Shown here: positions 1 to 8,062 of the stretch, piece by piece
Position numbering within the stretch: the first letter of the stretch is position 1
Layout: each line of letters opens with the position of its first letter
Source of the DNA: Nocardiopsis ganjiahuensis DSM 45031
GTDB lineage: Bacteria > Actinomycetota > Actinomycetes > Streptosporangiales > Streptosporangiaceae
NCBI RefSeq assembly: GCF_000341085.1
Contig: NZ_ANBA01000003.1
Coordinates: 124,001-188,000 of the forward strand
Direction: 5' to 3'
DNA: 64,000 bases
Notes under the pieces: generated by a model
The model's database searches: none
The model's input: the letters and a program-made list of their open reading frames with translations, nothing else
What the model was told of the DNA's origin: nothing
Program-made: the position numbers and the translations under genes

Positions 1-173
1 GACGGGATGTTCGCGAGGACCAGGCGCTCGCCGATACAACCCCGGCAATAGCGGGTGTAGGACCGGCTGCCGGGCCCGTTGAGGATCTCGATGTCAGCGT
101 CGAACTCGTGGCAGCGCTGGCAGTCCTGCCGGGCGTGCGGGTAGGGCAGCGGGGTCTTGGGGGTCTCGCTCAT
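1..173 (-). CDS. small zinc-ribbon-like protein, 3' part off the window
   Basis: Reading leftward from an ATG at 171-173 the frame stays open to the window edge (57 codons seen). The visible protein has two cysteine pairs, CQRC near residue 18 and CRGC near residue 43, as in small zinc ribbons of phages and integrative elements. A GGAG element lies about 9 nt before the start. It continues the leftward series of small element genes. Function is unknown and the C-terminus is missing. Confidence 0.6.
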   Translation of the reverse strand, partial: MSETPKTPLPYPHARQDCQRCHEFDADIEILNGPGSRSYTRYCRGCIGERLVLANIP

Positions 174-188
174 CGGGGGTGCTCCTGG

Positions 189-494
189 TCAGAAGAGGGC
201 GGTCTGGACGGGCTGAGCGGGCTGGGTGTGGCAGGTGCACGAGCACACCCACCGGCAGGTTCGGTTGGCGAGCCACACCTCGACCGGTGCGGGGTCCAGG
301 ACCACGGTGCCGTCCGCGTGGGTCAGGTACGTCTCGGAGACGGTCACCTGCTGTGCCTGGCACCGGTCGTGGTCCCCGTGGTGACAGTGGCCGGTCGGCC
401 CCCACTGGCAGGCGCACGCCGGGGGCTGGTCGGGGTGGCTGGTGCCGGTGCGGCGGGACGCTCGCCGGGCGCGGGGCGGGGCCAGAGTGCTCAC
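189..494 (-). CDS. hypothetical Cys/His-rich small protein
   Basis: A GTG start (492-494) follows an AGGAG element at 501-505, giving 101 residues. The centre is rich in cysteine and histidine (CACQW, HCHHGDHDRC, then TCRWVCSCTCH), so metal binding is likely. The gene lies 15 bp before the zinc-ribbon gene in the same leftward series. I recognise no family; short Cys-rich proteins of this kind are common in actinophages and their satellites. Confidence 0.55.
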   Translation of the reverse strand: MSTLAPPRARRASRRTGTSHPDQPPACACQWGPTGHCHHGDHDRCQAQQVTVSETYLTHADGTVVLDPAPVEVWLANRTCRWVCSCTCHTQPAQPVQTALF

Positions 495-507
495 GTGGTG
501 CTCCTGT

Positions 508-1032
508 TCAGAAGAGGGTGTGCTGGGCGGCCCAGTCGGGGGCGGTTACGCGCGCCCACGCGGTGTCGGTGCGCGGGTCGTAGTGCGGCCCGTACTCCAC
601 CGGGAAACCCAGGTCCGCGGCGACCGTCACGATGTTGCGCATGTCCGGGAGAACAGCCAGCTCCTCCCACACCACCGGGTCCGCGTCGTCGGTGTGGCGG
701 ATGGACACCACATCAACCCGGCGGCCGGCCACCTCCCGGAATTGGGCGAACTCCAGCAGCCAGAACCCGTCCGGCCAGTCCGGTTCGGGGGCGGCCACAC
801 AGCCGGGGCAGTGAGGAACCTTCGACCAGGCGGGGGTTCCGATCAGCCCCACGTATGGGAGCCCGCACATGGTGTGCCCGGGGTGGTTCGGGTTGGCGCG
901 GTGGAGGGTGTTGGGGCCGGTGGCGGCGTACTCCCATGGGTCCCACAGCCACGCGGACGGCGGGAGTAGGTCGGGCCGGTCGGCGGGGTCCGGGATGAAG
1001 GTGCGGTGGAGGGCGGCCATGCGGTCAGCCAT
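508..1032 (-). CDS. hypothetical element protein with possible zinc-binding centre
   Basis: About 174 residues from the ATG at 1030-1032, chosen because GGAGG lies 7 nt upstream and because a longer start would run far into the upstream gene. It overlaps the 3' end of that gene by 8 bp, so the two are probably translationally coupled. The middle has a CGLPYVG segment followed by HCPGC, a pattern that could bind zinc; the C-terminal half is acidic and aromatic. No family recognised. Part of the leftward accessory operon of the integrative element. Confidence 0.65.
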   Translation of the reverse strand: MADRMAALHRTFIPDPADRPDLLPPSAWLWDPWEYAATGPNTLHRANPNHPGHTMCGLPYVGLIGTPAWSKVPHCPGCVAAPEPDWPDGFWLLEFAQFREVAGRRVDVVSIRHTDDADPVVWEELAVLPDMRNIVTVAADLGFPVEYGPHYDPRTDTAWARVTAPDWAAQHTLF

Positions 1033-1552
1033 CGACGCCTCCAACGGGTTCGGGCCGGGTGTCGGCGGCCAGCTGCTCCTCGGCGCGGACGGGGTTCGTG
1101 GTCGCGGCGAGCTGGGCGCGCAGGTCGGCGTTCTCGCGGCGGGCGGTGTCGCGTTCGTCCCGGTACCGGTCACGGACGCGGCGGACCTGGTCGCGGTCGG
1201 CGGCCAGGGCCTCGCGCAGGGCGTCGCGCTGCTGGCGGGCCCGGGCGCGTGCGGACTTCAAGGCCAGCCGAAGGCGTCCGATCTCGGAGTCGCGGCGGTC
1301 GATCTCCTCGTCCCGTTCGGCGTCCCGGGCTTCGAGCTCCTCGCGCAGTCGGCGCTCCCCGGCGGCCACCTGGTCCTCCAGGGCCTCGGCCCGGCGGCGG
1401 AGACGGACGATCTCGGCGTGGTGCTCGACGATGAGCTGACACGCGTCGTCGTACTTCGCGCCCATGATCCCGGCGTCGGCGCGCTCGGAGTTGACGCGGG
1501 CCACGGTGGCGTCGATCCTGGCGCGCTGCTCGGGGGTGAGGTGGTCAGACAC
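1025..1552 (-). CDS. coiled-coil protein of unknown function
   Basis: A 175-residue protein made almost entirely of charged heptad-like sequence rich in R, E, A, D and L from about residue 40 to 155, so a long coiled coil is predicted by eye. It starts with a conventional ATG and its first bases overlap the stop of the preceding gene by 8 bp. The C-terminal tail is short and acidic. Coiled-coil proteins with this look occur in actinophage accessory operons; no specific function can be assigned. Confidence 0.65.
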   Translation of the reverse strand: MSDHLTPEQRARIDATVARVNSERADAGIMGAKYDDACQLIVEHHAEIVRLRRRAEALEDQVAAGERRLREELEARDAERDEEIDRRDSEIGRLRLALKSARARARQQRDALREALAADRDQVRRVRDRYRDERDTARRENADLRAQLAATTNPVRAEEQLAADTRPEPVGGVDG

Positions 1553-1892
1553 GGTCGATCTCCTCGGCGGTCAGGCGGCGGGCGGTAGCGAGCGCCTCGT
1601 CGCGGGTGCGGGCCGGGATCGGGTCGTAGTCGCGACCGGCCGCGAGACCGATCCGGCTGAGCTCGGGACACACCTCCCAGTGGTCGCCCCGGCGGCCGAT
1701 CCGGTAGCGGCCGACGAGGAAGTGCGTGGCGACGGCGAGGTCGGCTTCGAGCTCTTCGAGGCGGGCCTCCAGGGTGGCGATCTCGGCGCGGCCGTCCCGG
1801 CGGCCCTCCTCGCGGGCCTTGGCGATCCGGCGGTCGGTGGAGGCGTGGCGGCGGGCGTTCCTGCCGTTCGGGGTCGGGGTGGGGTCAGCCAC
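1545..1892 (-). CDS. hypothetical coiled-coil protein, 115 aa
   Basis: The N-terminal 60 residues are charged and probably helical (TDRRIAKAREEGRRDGR followed by LEARLEELEADL). The C-terminal half looks like a small folded domain with the segment GRYRIGRRGDHWEVCPELSR. It overlaps both neighbours by 8 bp, which marks it as an internal gene of a coupled leftward operon. Function unknown. Confidence 0.6.
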   Translation of the reverse strand: MADPTPTPNGRNARRHASTDRRIAKAREEGRRDGRAEIATLEARLEELEADLAVATHFLVGRYRIGRRGDHWEVCPELSRIGLAAGRDYDPIPARTRDEALATARRLTAEEIDRV

Positions 1893-2136
1893 GGCGGGGC
1901 TCCTTCGGCAGGGTGGGGCGGGTCCGGTGCTGCTTCGGCGCGAGCACCAACTCGTACCCGAGCGCCTCCGCGTAGGCGATGACGCTGCCCAACCTGGGGT
2001 CGTGCTTCCCGGACTCCCAGCCGTGCACCGTCGGGGCGGCGGTCAGGAGCCGGTGGCCGAGCGCGGCGACGCTGATCCCGCGTTGGGCGCGGGCGCGGGC
2101 GAGCTGGTCGACGATCGGGTTCGGGCGGCGGTTCAC
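1885..2136 (-). CDS. XRE-family HTH DNA-binding protein
   Basis: About 83 residues from a GTG at 2134-2136, preceded by GGGAG. The fold is a compact Cro/CI-type helix-turn-helix: the segment PIVDQLARARAQRGISVAAL leads into LLTAAPTVHGWESGKHDPRL, the usual recognition-helix and following signature. The start overlaps the stop of the preceding, similar HTH gene by a GTGA junction. Two paralogous small HTH proteins in tandem suggest duplication; their targets are unknown. Confidence 0.7.
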   Translation of the reverse strand: MNRRPNPIVDQLARARAQRGISVAALGHRLLTAAPTVHGWESGKHDPRLGSVIAYAEALGYELVLAPKQHRTRPTLPKEPRRG

Positions 2137-2354
2137 CGGCTGGCTCCCTTCAGGGCGAGGGTGAGGTGCACCCCGAGAGCGGTCGCCCATTCGGCGACGG
2201 CCTCCACCGGCGGGGCGTAGACGCCGGTCTCCCAGTGGCTGATGGAGGTGGGGCCTCGGCCCATCCGGTGGGCGACGGTCGCCTGGGTGAGCCCGAGGTC
2301 CTCGCGGCGCTGGCGGAGCTGGGCGACGATCGGGTGGGGTCGGGCCTTAGCCAC
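2133..2354 (-). CDS. XRE-family HTH DNA-binding protein, 73 aa
   Basis: A stand-alone Cro/CI-type helix-turn-helix of 73 residues with a GTG start. The segment QRREDLGLTQATVAHRMGR followed by TSISHWETGVYAPPVEAV matches the canonical XRE pattern with the SxxxxWE recognition core. It overlaps the downstream HTH gene by four bases and the upstream gene by eight. Probably a small regulator inside the element operon; paralogous to its neighbour. Confidence 0.75.
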   Translation of the reverse strand: MAKARPHPIVAQLRQRREDLGLTQATVAHRMGRGPTSISHWETGVYAPPVEAVAEWATALGVHLTLALKGASR

Positions 2355-2760
2355 GGTCGCCTCCGGTCTCGTCGGCGATGACGTGCTCGTAGATCGCGCA
2401 GGTGACCTCGGCCTCGACGACGGCGGTCAGCCCGTGGTCGGTGCGGGGCGCCTGGGTGCGGATGGCGTCGGTGAGGTACTCGACCGCCTCGAACAGCGAG
2501 CTGAGCGGGGACAGGGCCTGGTCGTGGCCGATCTCCTCGGCGCCCTGGACCACCCACCACAGGATCTCGGCGGGGATGGTCACCGCCATGGTGTCGTCGT
2601 GTCGGACGGCGAGGGACACCCCGGACGCGATGGCGCGGGTGGCCTGGAGGACCTCGGCCCGGTAGGGGGTGTGGGGTGCGGCGGCGATGATGGTGCTGGT
2701 GGCGGTGTAGAGGGGCCCGAGTTCGACGGTGGCGGTTTCGGGTGGGTGGATGAGGGCCAT
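2347..2760 (-). CDS. hypothetical protein of the integrative element, 137 aa
   Basis: The ATG at 2758-2760 follows AGGAGG with 8-nt spacing, a strong site. The protein is mostly helical and lacks cysteine clusters. Residues 1-70 contain an alternating hydrophobic segment (TIIAAAPHTPYRAEVLQATR) and the remainder ends with an acidic tail. No family recognised. It overlaps the first HTH gene by eight bases, so expression is coupled. Confidence 0.6.
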   Translation of the reverse strand: MALIHPPETATVELGPLYTATSTIIAAAPHTPYRAEVLQATRAIASGVSLAVRHDDTMAVTIPAEILWWVVQGAEEIGHDQALSPLSSLFEAVEYLTDAIRTQAPRTDHGLTAVVEAEVTCAIYEHVIADETGGDRG

Positions 2761-2846
2761 GGCCGTGTCCTCCTGGGTGGTGTGGGATCCTGGGGTGGTG
2801 GGGACCAGCGCGGCAGCAACGCGCTGGTCCCCGTTCGTGTGTCGGG

Positions 2847-3515
2847 TCACGAGGCGGCGGGCCACGAGCAGGACTCGTGCCCCTTCTGCTTCACGTCCCG
2901 GTGGGGGCCGCAGTGCTTCGGGGAGCGGGCGCACGTGTGTTCGTGACCGTTCGGGCACCGGGCGGCGCAGAGGGCGGAACGCACGGGCTGGATTCCGTGT
3001 GCACGGACGGCGGCGGCCGCAGCGAGTTCCCGGAGCCAGGTGGCGACCTGCCCGGCCCCAACCCCAGCCCGGCCGTCGACCTGGCCGCGGCCGTCGTAGC
3101 TGACCCGGGCCACGAGCGCGTAGTCGGCATCGCGGGTGTCGAGCAGGCGGCGGAGGCGGTCGACCTCTGTGCGCAGGGACCGGCGGTCGGCGGCGGCCTG
3201 TTCGGCGAGGGTGAGCGCGTCGGCGGTGGCCTGCTCCAGGGCGGCGATCTCGTCGAGCAGCGCGGGGACGTCCTGGCGGGCCGCGGCGATGAACTTGGCG
3301 TTCTTCCGACCCTGCGCGTCGCCGGACAGCTCCACGGGGGGCAGGTGCGGGGAGACCATGACCTGTTCCGAGGGCAGTGACCTCCAGCCAGCGGCCCACG
3401 GCCCGGGGGTGGCAGCGGCGGCGCGGCGGCGGATGGCTTCGAGGTTCGGGCGGGGTTTGGCGGGGTTTGGGGTTTGGGTTGTGGTCCCCGTGTGTGTGTT
3501 TCGTTCTGACGTCAT
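2847..3515 (-). CDS. phage-like protein with coiled coil and Cys-rich C-terminus
   Basis: A 222-residue protein whose centre includes NAKFIAAARQDVPALLDEI, a segment I recognise as recurrent in actinobacteriophage and phage-like island proteins of unknown function. After it comes a coiled coil (about residues 85-125) and a Cys/His-rich C-terminus (CAARCPNGHEHTCARSPKHC) that may bind zinc. Two iteron copies (3450 and 3460) fall inside its N-terminal coding region. It is the first gene after the iteron cluster, read leftward. Confidence 0.65.
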   Translation of the reverse strand: MTSERNTHTGTTTQTPNPAKPRPNLEAIRRRAAAATPGPWAAGWRSLPSEQVMVSPHLPPVELSGDAQGRKNAKFIAAARQDVPALLDEIAALEQATADALTLAEQAAADRRSLRTEVDRLRRLLDTRDADYALVARVSYDGRGQVDGRAGVGAGQVATWLRELAAAAAVRAHGIQPVRSALCAARCPNGHEHTCARSPKHCGPHRDVKQKGHESCSWPAAS

Positions 3516-3780
3516 TTTGTCTACCTATGTCCTCTAGTGTCTGTTTTTGTTTCTTCACGCATTGGGTTTCTGGTCTCTAAACCCCGCTAAACCCCGCTAC
3601 TTCTAAGGAAGTAGGTTCTGACCTGGGAAAACACCTGGCGGGGTTTAGGCGGGGTGTGGATTCCTAAACCCCGCCACCCACACCCCGCCGGAGGGGCCCT
3701 TCCGGGGTGTTCTCCGAGGTCACCGCCCCGGGCGGGGTTAGCGGGGTTTGGAATCCGCCAAACCCCGCCACACACCCCGC
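3450..3780. repeat. G-rich iteron cluster, candidate replication origin
   Basis: The 9-mer GCGGGGTTT or its complement occurs exactly at 3450, 3460, 3579, 3589, 3638, 3666, 3741 and 3760, with one-base or two-base variants at 3649, 3680, 3732 and 3772. Copies come in both orientations and build a perfect 13-bp inverted repeat (3637-3649 with 3663-3675). The stretch 3516-3779 has no gene and lies directly after the primase and helicase genes. Iterons beside replication genes are typical of origins; that this is the element's origin is inference. Confidence 0.7.
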
Positions 3781-5429
3781 TACGCATGCGCCATCTCCCG
3801 CTCCGCGGGCGCCTCGGAGATGACCCGGTCGACGTAGTAGCGGAAGATCTTGGTCTTCTTGTCGAACACCGACCGGACGGTGTACTCGCCGTAGAACCGC
3901 CCGGCCTTGCCCGTGAGCATCTTGCCGAGCCCGCGGGCGGACGGCTTGGACCCGTCGGCCTTGGTGAGGAAGGCGCCCTCCCACGGGTCATCGGCGCTCG
4001 GCCCGAACCCAGACCACGCGGTCTCGGCGCTCTTCAGCAGCTCCACGCACGTCTTCGGGTTCGTGGTGTACTTCGAGTACCAGGTGGCCAGGAACGCGTG
4101 CCACTGGGCGCCCTCCTCATCGTGAGCGGCGAGCTGGTCGGCGTTGGCCATGAACCCGGGCACACCCATCCACTCGGTGAACCCCGCCATGGACCGGGCC
4201 CACCGGCGGAAGTTCCTCATGCTGCGGTCTGAGCTCGGGGCGCCGGCCACCACCCAGGCGCGGGCCAGCACGAGCAGGTGGTGGAGTAGCTCGGCGAGGT
4301 TGGTGGAGTCCTCCAGCCACTCGCCGAGGTCGGGGATGGTGAACCCGGTACGCAGGTCGGGGTTGGGGACGCGCGGGTCCAGGACCACGAGCACCGTCCG
4401 GCTGGGCATGTCTCCGCCGAACGACAGGTTGTTGCCGGTCACCCACCAGGACCTGTCGTTGGGGACGCCGATCTGGTTGCTGCTCCCCAGCTCTCGGTCG
4501 GACCAGGCCGCGGACGTGAGGAGCTTCGCCAGGGTGGGCTGGTCGACCGAATCGAACTCGCCCACGTTGTCGAACACCACCACGGGGTCGGAGGACGTCT
4601 TCAGGGTGGCGGTGATCGACTTGCGCAGCTCGGCGTCGTCCTGCACCCACGGCCTGCTGGTCGCCCCGAACAGCTTCGAGGGGATGTCCGTGAGCAGGGT
4701 CTTGCCGGACCCGGGCGCGGACGCTGACACCGCGCCGAGCGGGGCCAGCCCCCCGACGAACGGGCGGAGCAGCGGCGTCATCATCAACGCGACGAAGTTC
4801 GCCCGGCTGCCCCCGTCGGCCCATGGGAAGTCCGCGAGGACGTGGTCCAGGACGAACGTGCGGGCCCGGTCGACGTCGGCCCCGCTGGGTAGGTGCGGGA
4901 CCCGGGCCAGGTCTCGGACCGGCGCGTAGTAGAGACGGGTCGCGTCGTCGTACCCGGGGTCCTGGAGAACCGTGCCGTCCGGTCGCATCACCGGGGCGCC
5001 GACGACCCCGGCGAGCGGGCGCACCTTCGGCCAGTGCGTCTCGGACAGGGCCGCTTTCGCGATGCTGACGGAGGGGGAAACGGGTGTGCGTTTGATGGTG
5101 CCGTCCTTCTTCTCGCTGGTCTTGTACAGGTAGGCGTGGCGGGCCAGGAGCCGCCGGAGTGCGTCCGCGGTGACGTCGACTACGGCGAGCGGGAGCGTGT
5201 TCTCCTGGGCGGCGAGGACGTCGCCGGACACCTGCACGATCTGGGACAGGGCGCCGTTGCGGACGTAGGTCTCCGGGATGGTGCCGTCGCCGATGAGGTC
5301 GGTCAGGCCGAGGATCGCGTAGGGCTCGTGGGTGATGTCGAGCTCGGGACGCTCGGTCGGGGTGACGCCGTGGGAGTCGAGGACCTGGCCGACGATGTCC
5401 GCGCCGGACGGGGCGGGGGTGTCGGTCAT
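3780..5429 (-). CDS. P-loop ATPase, replication helicase-like protein
   Basis: 549 residues from an ATG that overlaps the upstream primase stop (ATGA). A Walker A motif, SAPGSGKTLL, lies near residue 230 and a probable Walker B, DPVVVFDNVGEF, near residue 285; further motifs include WWVTGNNLSFGGD. This organisation is seen in the superfamily 3/DUF927-like helicases that accompany Prim-Pol proteins in plasmids, phages and actinomycete integrative elements. The C-terminal part may bind DNA. It probably unwinds the origin; the iteron cluster begins at its stop codon. Confidence 0.8.
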   Translation of the reverse strand: MTDTPAPSGADIVGQVLDSHGVTPTERPELDITHEPYAILGLTDLIGDGTIPETYVRNGALSQIVQVSGDVLAAQENTLPLAVVDVTADALRRLLARHAYLYKTSEKKDGTIKRTPVSPSVSIAKAALSETHWPKVRPLAGVVGAPVMRPDGTVLQDPGYDDATRLYYAPVRDLARVPHLPSGADVDRARTFVLDHVLADFPWADGGSRANFVALMMTPLLRPFVGGLAPLGAVSASAPGSGKTLLTDIPSKLFGATSRPWVQDDAELRKSITATLKTSSDPVVVFDNVGEFDSVDQPTLAKLLTSAAWSDRELGSSNQIGVPNDRSWWVTGNNLSFGGDMPSRTVLVVLDPRVPNPDLRTGFTIPDLGEWLEDSTNLAELLHHLLVLARAWVVAGAPSSDRSMRNFRRWARSMAGFTEWMGVPGFMANADQLAAHDEEGAQWHAFLATWYSKYTTNPKTCVELLKSAETAWSGFGPSADDPWEGAFLTKADGSKPSARGLGKMLTGKAGRFYGEYTVRSVFDKKTKIFRYYVDRVISEAPAEREMAHA

Positions 5430-6310
5430 CGGGTCCCCCGCCTCAGGCCGGAGCCGATGGTGCCGTGCTGCGGGGACCGTCCGGCGTCGCGTTCGGGGAT
5501 GCCGAGCTGGGCGGCGGCGGCGGAGAGCGCAGCGAAGGCGACCTGTTCGGAGATCTCGCCCTTCGCGACCATCTCGCCGGCCTTGCACGAAGCCCAGTAG
5601 AGCGAGTTGTTGCCGTTGCCGTCCTCGGCCTTGAGGACGGTGTCGACCAGGCCCTGCAACCGCTTCGACGTCAGGGTGGTGAACCCGGTGCCGGTGGCCA
5701 GACGGGGCGCGGGTGGTTCCGGCCGGAGCCGGGCCACCAACGTGGGGTGCATCGGGGCGAGCGGCGCGGTCGGGTAGTCCCACCGCCACGTGTACGGTTC
5801 GCCGGTGCGCGGGTGGATGCTCGGTGAGGCGACGATGTACCCGCCGTCGGCCTTGCTGTCGATCTTGCGGCCGATCTTCCCGGCGCCGGACATCACGTAC
5901 CCGCCCGGGTGCTCGTACAGCAGGTGCCAGCCGCCGGACCCGGTGCGCTGCGCACAGGTCTCCGGGAGCAGCCCTTCGGCCATCAGGTCGCGCATCGTGT
6001 CGAGCCCTTCCGGGGGGTCGACGTCGACGACCGCGATCCCGCTGACCTTGCCGGTGCGGATGGCGAGCAGCCGGTCAGGGTGCCCCGCGAACATCGCGGC
6101 GACCCGGTCGAGGTCGGTCGTCGCCGAATAGAACCCGTGGCAGGTGAGGCACCCGCACGCCTCCATCTCGGCGGGGGCGCGGTGCGCTCCGGTCCGGCAC
6201 GTCGGGCAGTTCGCCAACGGGCTCTTGCCCGCGGACAACGCGAACACGTGCCAGCCCCGCTCCACGTAGGTCATCGCGGCGTCGCGGCGACTCATGAGGG
6301 TGGCGGTCAA
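5426..6310 (-). CDS. bifunctional DNA primase/polymerase (Prim-Pol)
   Basis: 294 residues. An N-terminal segment with CPTCRTGAH and CGCLTCHGF is followed by the Prim-Pol core: AIRTGKVSGIAVVDVDPPEG carries the DxD metal ligands, and RTGSGGWHLLYEHP plus KADGGYIVASPSIHP match the later conserved motifs of the PF09250 type. It would prime or copy DNA during autonomous replication of the excised element. It overlaps the helicase-like gene by four bases and is overlapped by the upstream small gene, giving a replication operon. Confidence 0.88.
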   Translation of the reverse strand: MTATLMSRRDAAMTYVERGWHVFALSAGKSPLANCPTCRTGAHRAPAEMEACGCLTCHGFYSATTDLDRVAAMFAGHPDRLLAIRTGKVSGIAVVDVDPPEGLDTMRDLMAEGLLPETCAQRTGSGGWHLLYEHPGGYVMSGAGKIGRKIDSKADGGYIVASPSIHPRTGEPYTWRWDYPTAPLAPMHPTLVARLRPEPPAPRLATGTGFTTLTSKRLQGLVDTVLKAEDGNGNNSLYWASCKAGEMVAKGEISEQVAFAALSAAAAQLGIPERDAGRSPQHGTIGSGLRRGTR

Positions 6311-6627
6311 CGGACACCCCCGGCCCTGCCGGTGGGGCGGATCTCGTGCTCGGCGCCGATCGCGGACTCCACCGCGCGGGTGAGGTCAGCGGCGGCCGTC
6401 GGAGTGTCGGTGTGGATGGTGACCTCGCTGGCGTCGGCGAGCAGGTCGCCGAGCGGGTGGAGGGCCCACGGGCCGATGCCCGTGATCTGCCCGGTGATGA
6501 TCAGGTCGACGGGGGTACCCGGGGTGAGACCTCGGATGGTGCGGCGGGCGGCGCGCGCGTCGGCGTCGGCCAGGAACCCGCGGTTGGTGCGGACGGTGAT
6601 CCGCGCGCGGACGGTGATGGTGGTCAA
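6307..6627 (-). CDS. hypothetical protein, probable TTG start
   Basis: About 106 residues from a TTG at 6625-6627 preceded by GGGGGAC; no ATG or good GTG precedes the first conserved-looking residues. The pattern of short beta strands and helices (ITVRTNRGFLADAD, then IRGLTPGTPVDLIITG, then ALHPLGDLLADASEVTIH) is reminiscent of a STAS-like fold, but this is only a visual impression. It overlaps the primase start by four bases. Function unknown. Confidence 0.5.
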   Translation of the reverse strand: MTTITVRARITVRTNRGFLADADARAARRTIRGLTPGTPVDLIITGQITGIGPWALHPLGDLLADASEVTIHTDTPTAAADLTRAVESAIGAEHEIRPTGRAGGVR

Positions 6628-6647
6628 GATGTCCCCCGGGGTGTGGT

Positions 6648-6929
6648 TCAGCGGCGGCGCTTGCGCGCGGTGAGTACGGGGGCGGCGGGCGGGCCGGACA
6701 CGGCCGTGGCGCGCGGTTTGCGCGGTCGGGGCGCGGTCGGGGCGGCGGGCTCCTGGAGGCTGGCGGCGACGATCTGGGCGAGGTCGTCCTCGGTCCACGC
6801 GTATCGCCCGCCGATGATCCGGACCGGGATCGCGCGGGCCTTGGCCTTGCGCTCCATCCACGCCACGGTCACGTCGAGAGCCTTCGCAGCGTCCTGTACG
6901 CGGTAGATCGCGGGGAGTCCGGTGCTCAT
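6648..6929 (-). CDS. excisionase-like winged-helix DNA-binding protein
   Basis: 93 residues. The N-terminal half (IYRVQDAAKALDVTVAWMER then IIGGRYAWTEDDLAQIV) matches the MerR-like/AlpA winged helix used by recombination directionality factors: helix-turn-helix with KA, then a wing with R and W. The C-terminus is a basic, proline-rich tail. In elements with a tyrosine integrase such a protein normally promotes excision. It overlaps the upstream regulator gene by four bases. Confidence 0.75.
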   Translation of the reverse strand: MSTGLPAIYRVQDAAKALDVTVAWMERKAKARAIPVRIIGGRYAWTEDDLAQIVAASLQEPAAPTAPRPRKPRATAVSGPPAAPVLTARKRRR

Positions 6930-7177
6930 CGGGGCCCCTCCTCGCCGAACCAGAGACCGTCCTCGGTGTCGAGCAGGGTCCGGAGGCGGGAGTAGGTGGC
7001 GGGCTCCGGGCGGGCGTGGCCCTGCTCCCAGGCGTAGACGGTGCGTTCGGCGACGTCGAGCTCGGCAGCGACCTGGGCAACAGTCAGGCCCCGGTCGTAG
7101 CGGATCCGGCGAAGACGCGCGGCGGCGGGCGCGTTGCGTTCCCGTCGGGCGTCAGCCGTGGTGACTGTGGTGCTCAT
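6926..7177 (-). CDS. XRE-family regulator heading the replication/excision operon
   Basis: 83 residues. The HTH spans about residues 22-75: RLRRIRYDRGLTVAQVAAEL then VAERTVYAWEQGHARPEP. It is the first gene of the leftward excisionase-primase-helicase operon and starts only 12 bp from a perfect palindrome. Autoregulation and control of the lysogeny-like state are likely. The gene is divergent from another HTH gene at 7368. Confidence 0.8.
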   Translation of the reverse strand: MSTTVTTADARRERNAPAAARLRRIRYDRGLTVAQVAAELDVAERTVYAWEQGHARPEPATYSRLRTLLDTEDGLWFGEEGPR

Positions 7178-7188
7178 GGCACGAGAGT

Positions 7189-7239
7189 ATGCAACTTTGC
7201 ATCACTATGCAACTGATGTTTCCTAGAAGCTGCATAGCT
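7189..7239. promoter_or_regulatory. palindromic operator between divergent regulators
   Basis: ATGCAACTTTGCAT (7189-7202) is a perfect inverted repeat with 6-bp arms. A third half-site ATGCAA follows at 7207-7212 and a fourth, inverted, TGCAT at 7231-7235. The cluster sits immediately before the leftward HTH gene in an AT-richer pocket, as expected for phage-type operators. Confidence 0.65.
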
Positions 7240-7367
7240 ACATGGCTACTTCCGGCCAGGGTTCATGGCAGTCCCAAACCCGTGACCTGGGCTTCTTAGG
7301 TGACCTTGACCAAAGATTCATCCGGGTGGCTATCGGGATTGCACAAGACTGCATACGATCGGAAGCT

Positions 7368-7853
7368 ATGAGCGATCGCACCCCCACGGAGCGCGCGATG
7401 AACGCCCAGCGACAGGCCCTAGGTCTGGACTGGCGAGGCATACACACCCGCGCAGGCAAGAGTCACAACACCCTGAGAAACGTACGCCTAGAGGAGCGCG
7501 TAGACCCCGAAACCCTCCACGCCTTCGATGACGCACTCGGGTTCGAACGGGGTTCCCTCGCCCGCGTTCGAGCCACCCAGGACCCGTCCGCCGTCCGCCT
7601 GCTCGACGACCCCGCCCCCACGGGGTACGACAGCACGGCTGCCACGGTCGAGGGCGCCGAGTGGCTCGACGAGCGGCCCCTGGAAGGCGGCGGCGTCGCC
7701 TGGACCCTCACGCGGATCATCGACGGGCGGCCAGCCTCCATGTCCATCGCCGATTTCGACTCGACCCCCATCGACGTCGTCCGCCAGGAGCTGCGGGAGG
7801 TGATGAACGAGGCAGAAGTCCGCCAGCGCAGGCGGCTCGCCCGAAAGCGGTAA
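7368..7853 (+). CDS. HTH regulator of the element, divergent
   Basis: 161 residues from the ATG at 7368; upstream in-frame codons cover the operator region and are not expected to be coding. Residues 10-70 form a probable Cro/CI-like HTH (NAQRQALGLDWRGIHTRAGK, then TLHAFDDALGFERGSL). The C-terminal half is acidic with a basic end (VRQRRRLARKR). Divergent placement opposite an XRE gene suggests a repressor/antirepressor switch. Function inferred from context. Confidence 0.65.
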   Translation: MSDRTPTERAMNAQRQALGLDWRGIHTRAGKSHNTLRNVRLEERVDPETLHAFDDALGFERGSLARVRATQDPSAVRLLDDPAPTGYDSTAATVEGAEWLDERPLEGGGVAWTLTRIIDGRPASMSIADFDSTPIDVVRQELREVMNEAEVRQRRRLARKR

Positions 7854-8062
7854 TCACTCTCGGTACACAGCCCCGGTGCGCGTCGGCGACGGCGGCGACG
7901 CGCCACCCAACGCTGGGTTTACCCAGGTGCGGTAAGATTTTTCGAACAACGGTTCGCATAATTTAGTACACGCTTGATCTTCCTTTGTGACCTGTCCCAC
8001 CAGTAACCTCATGTCACTGACCGGGTAAAACTCGGACAAGTGGAGGAGGGGCAGCACCACCC

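Noticed and set aside
3516..3558. Short upstream start (MKKQKQTLEDIG) before the phage-like gene at 2847.
   Set aside because: It is in a different frame from that gene, only a few codons unique, and has no supporting ribosome site.
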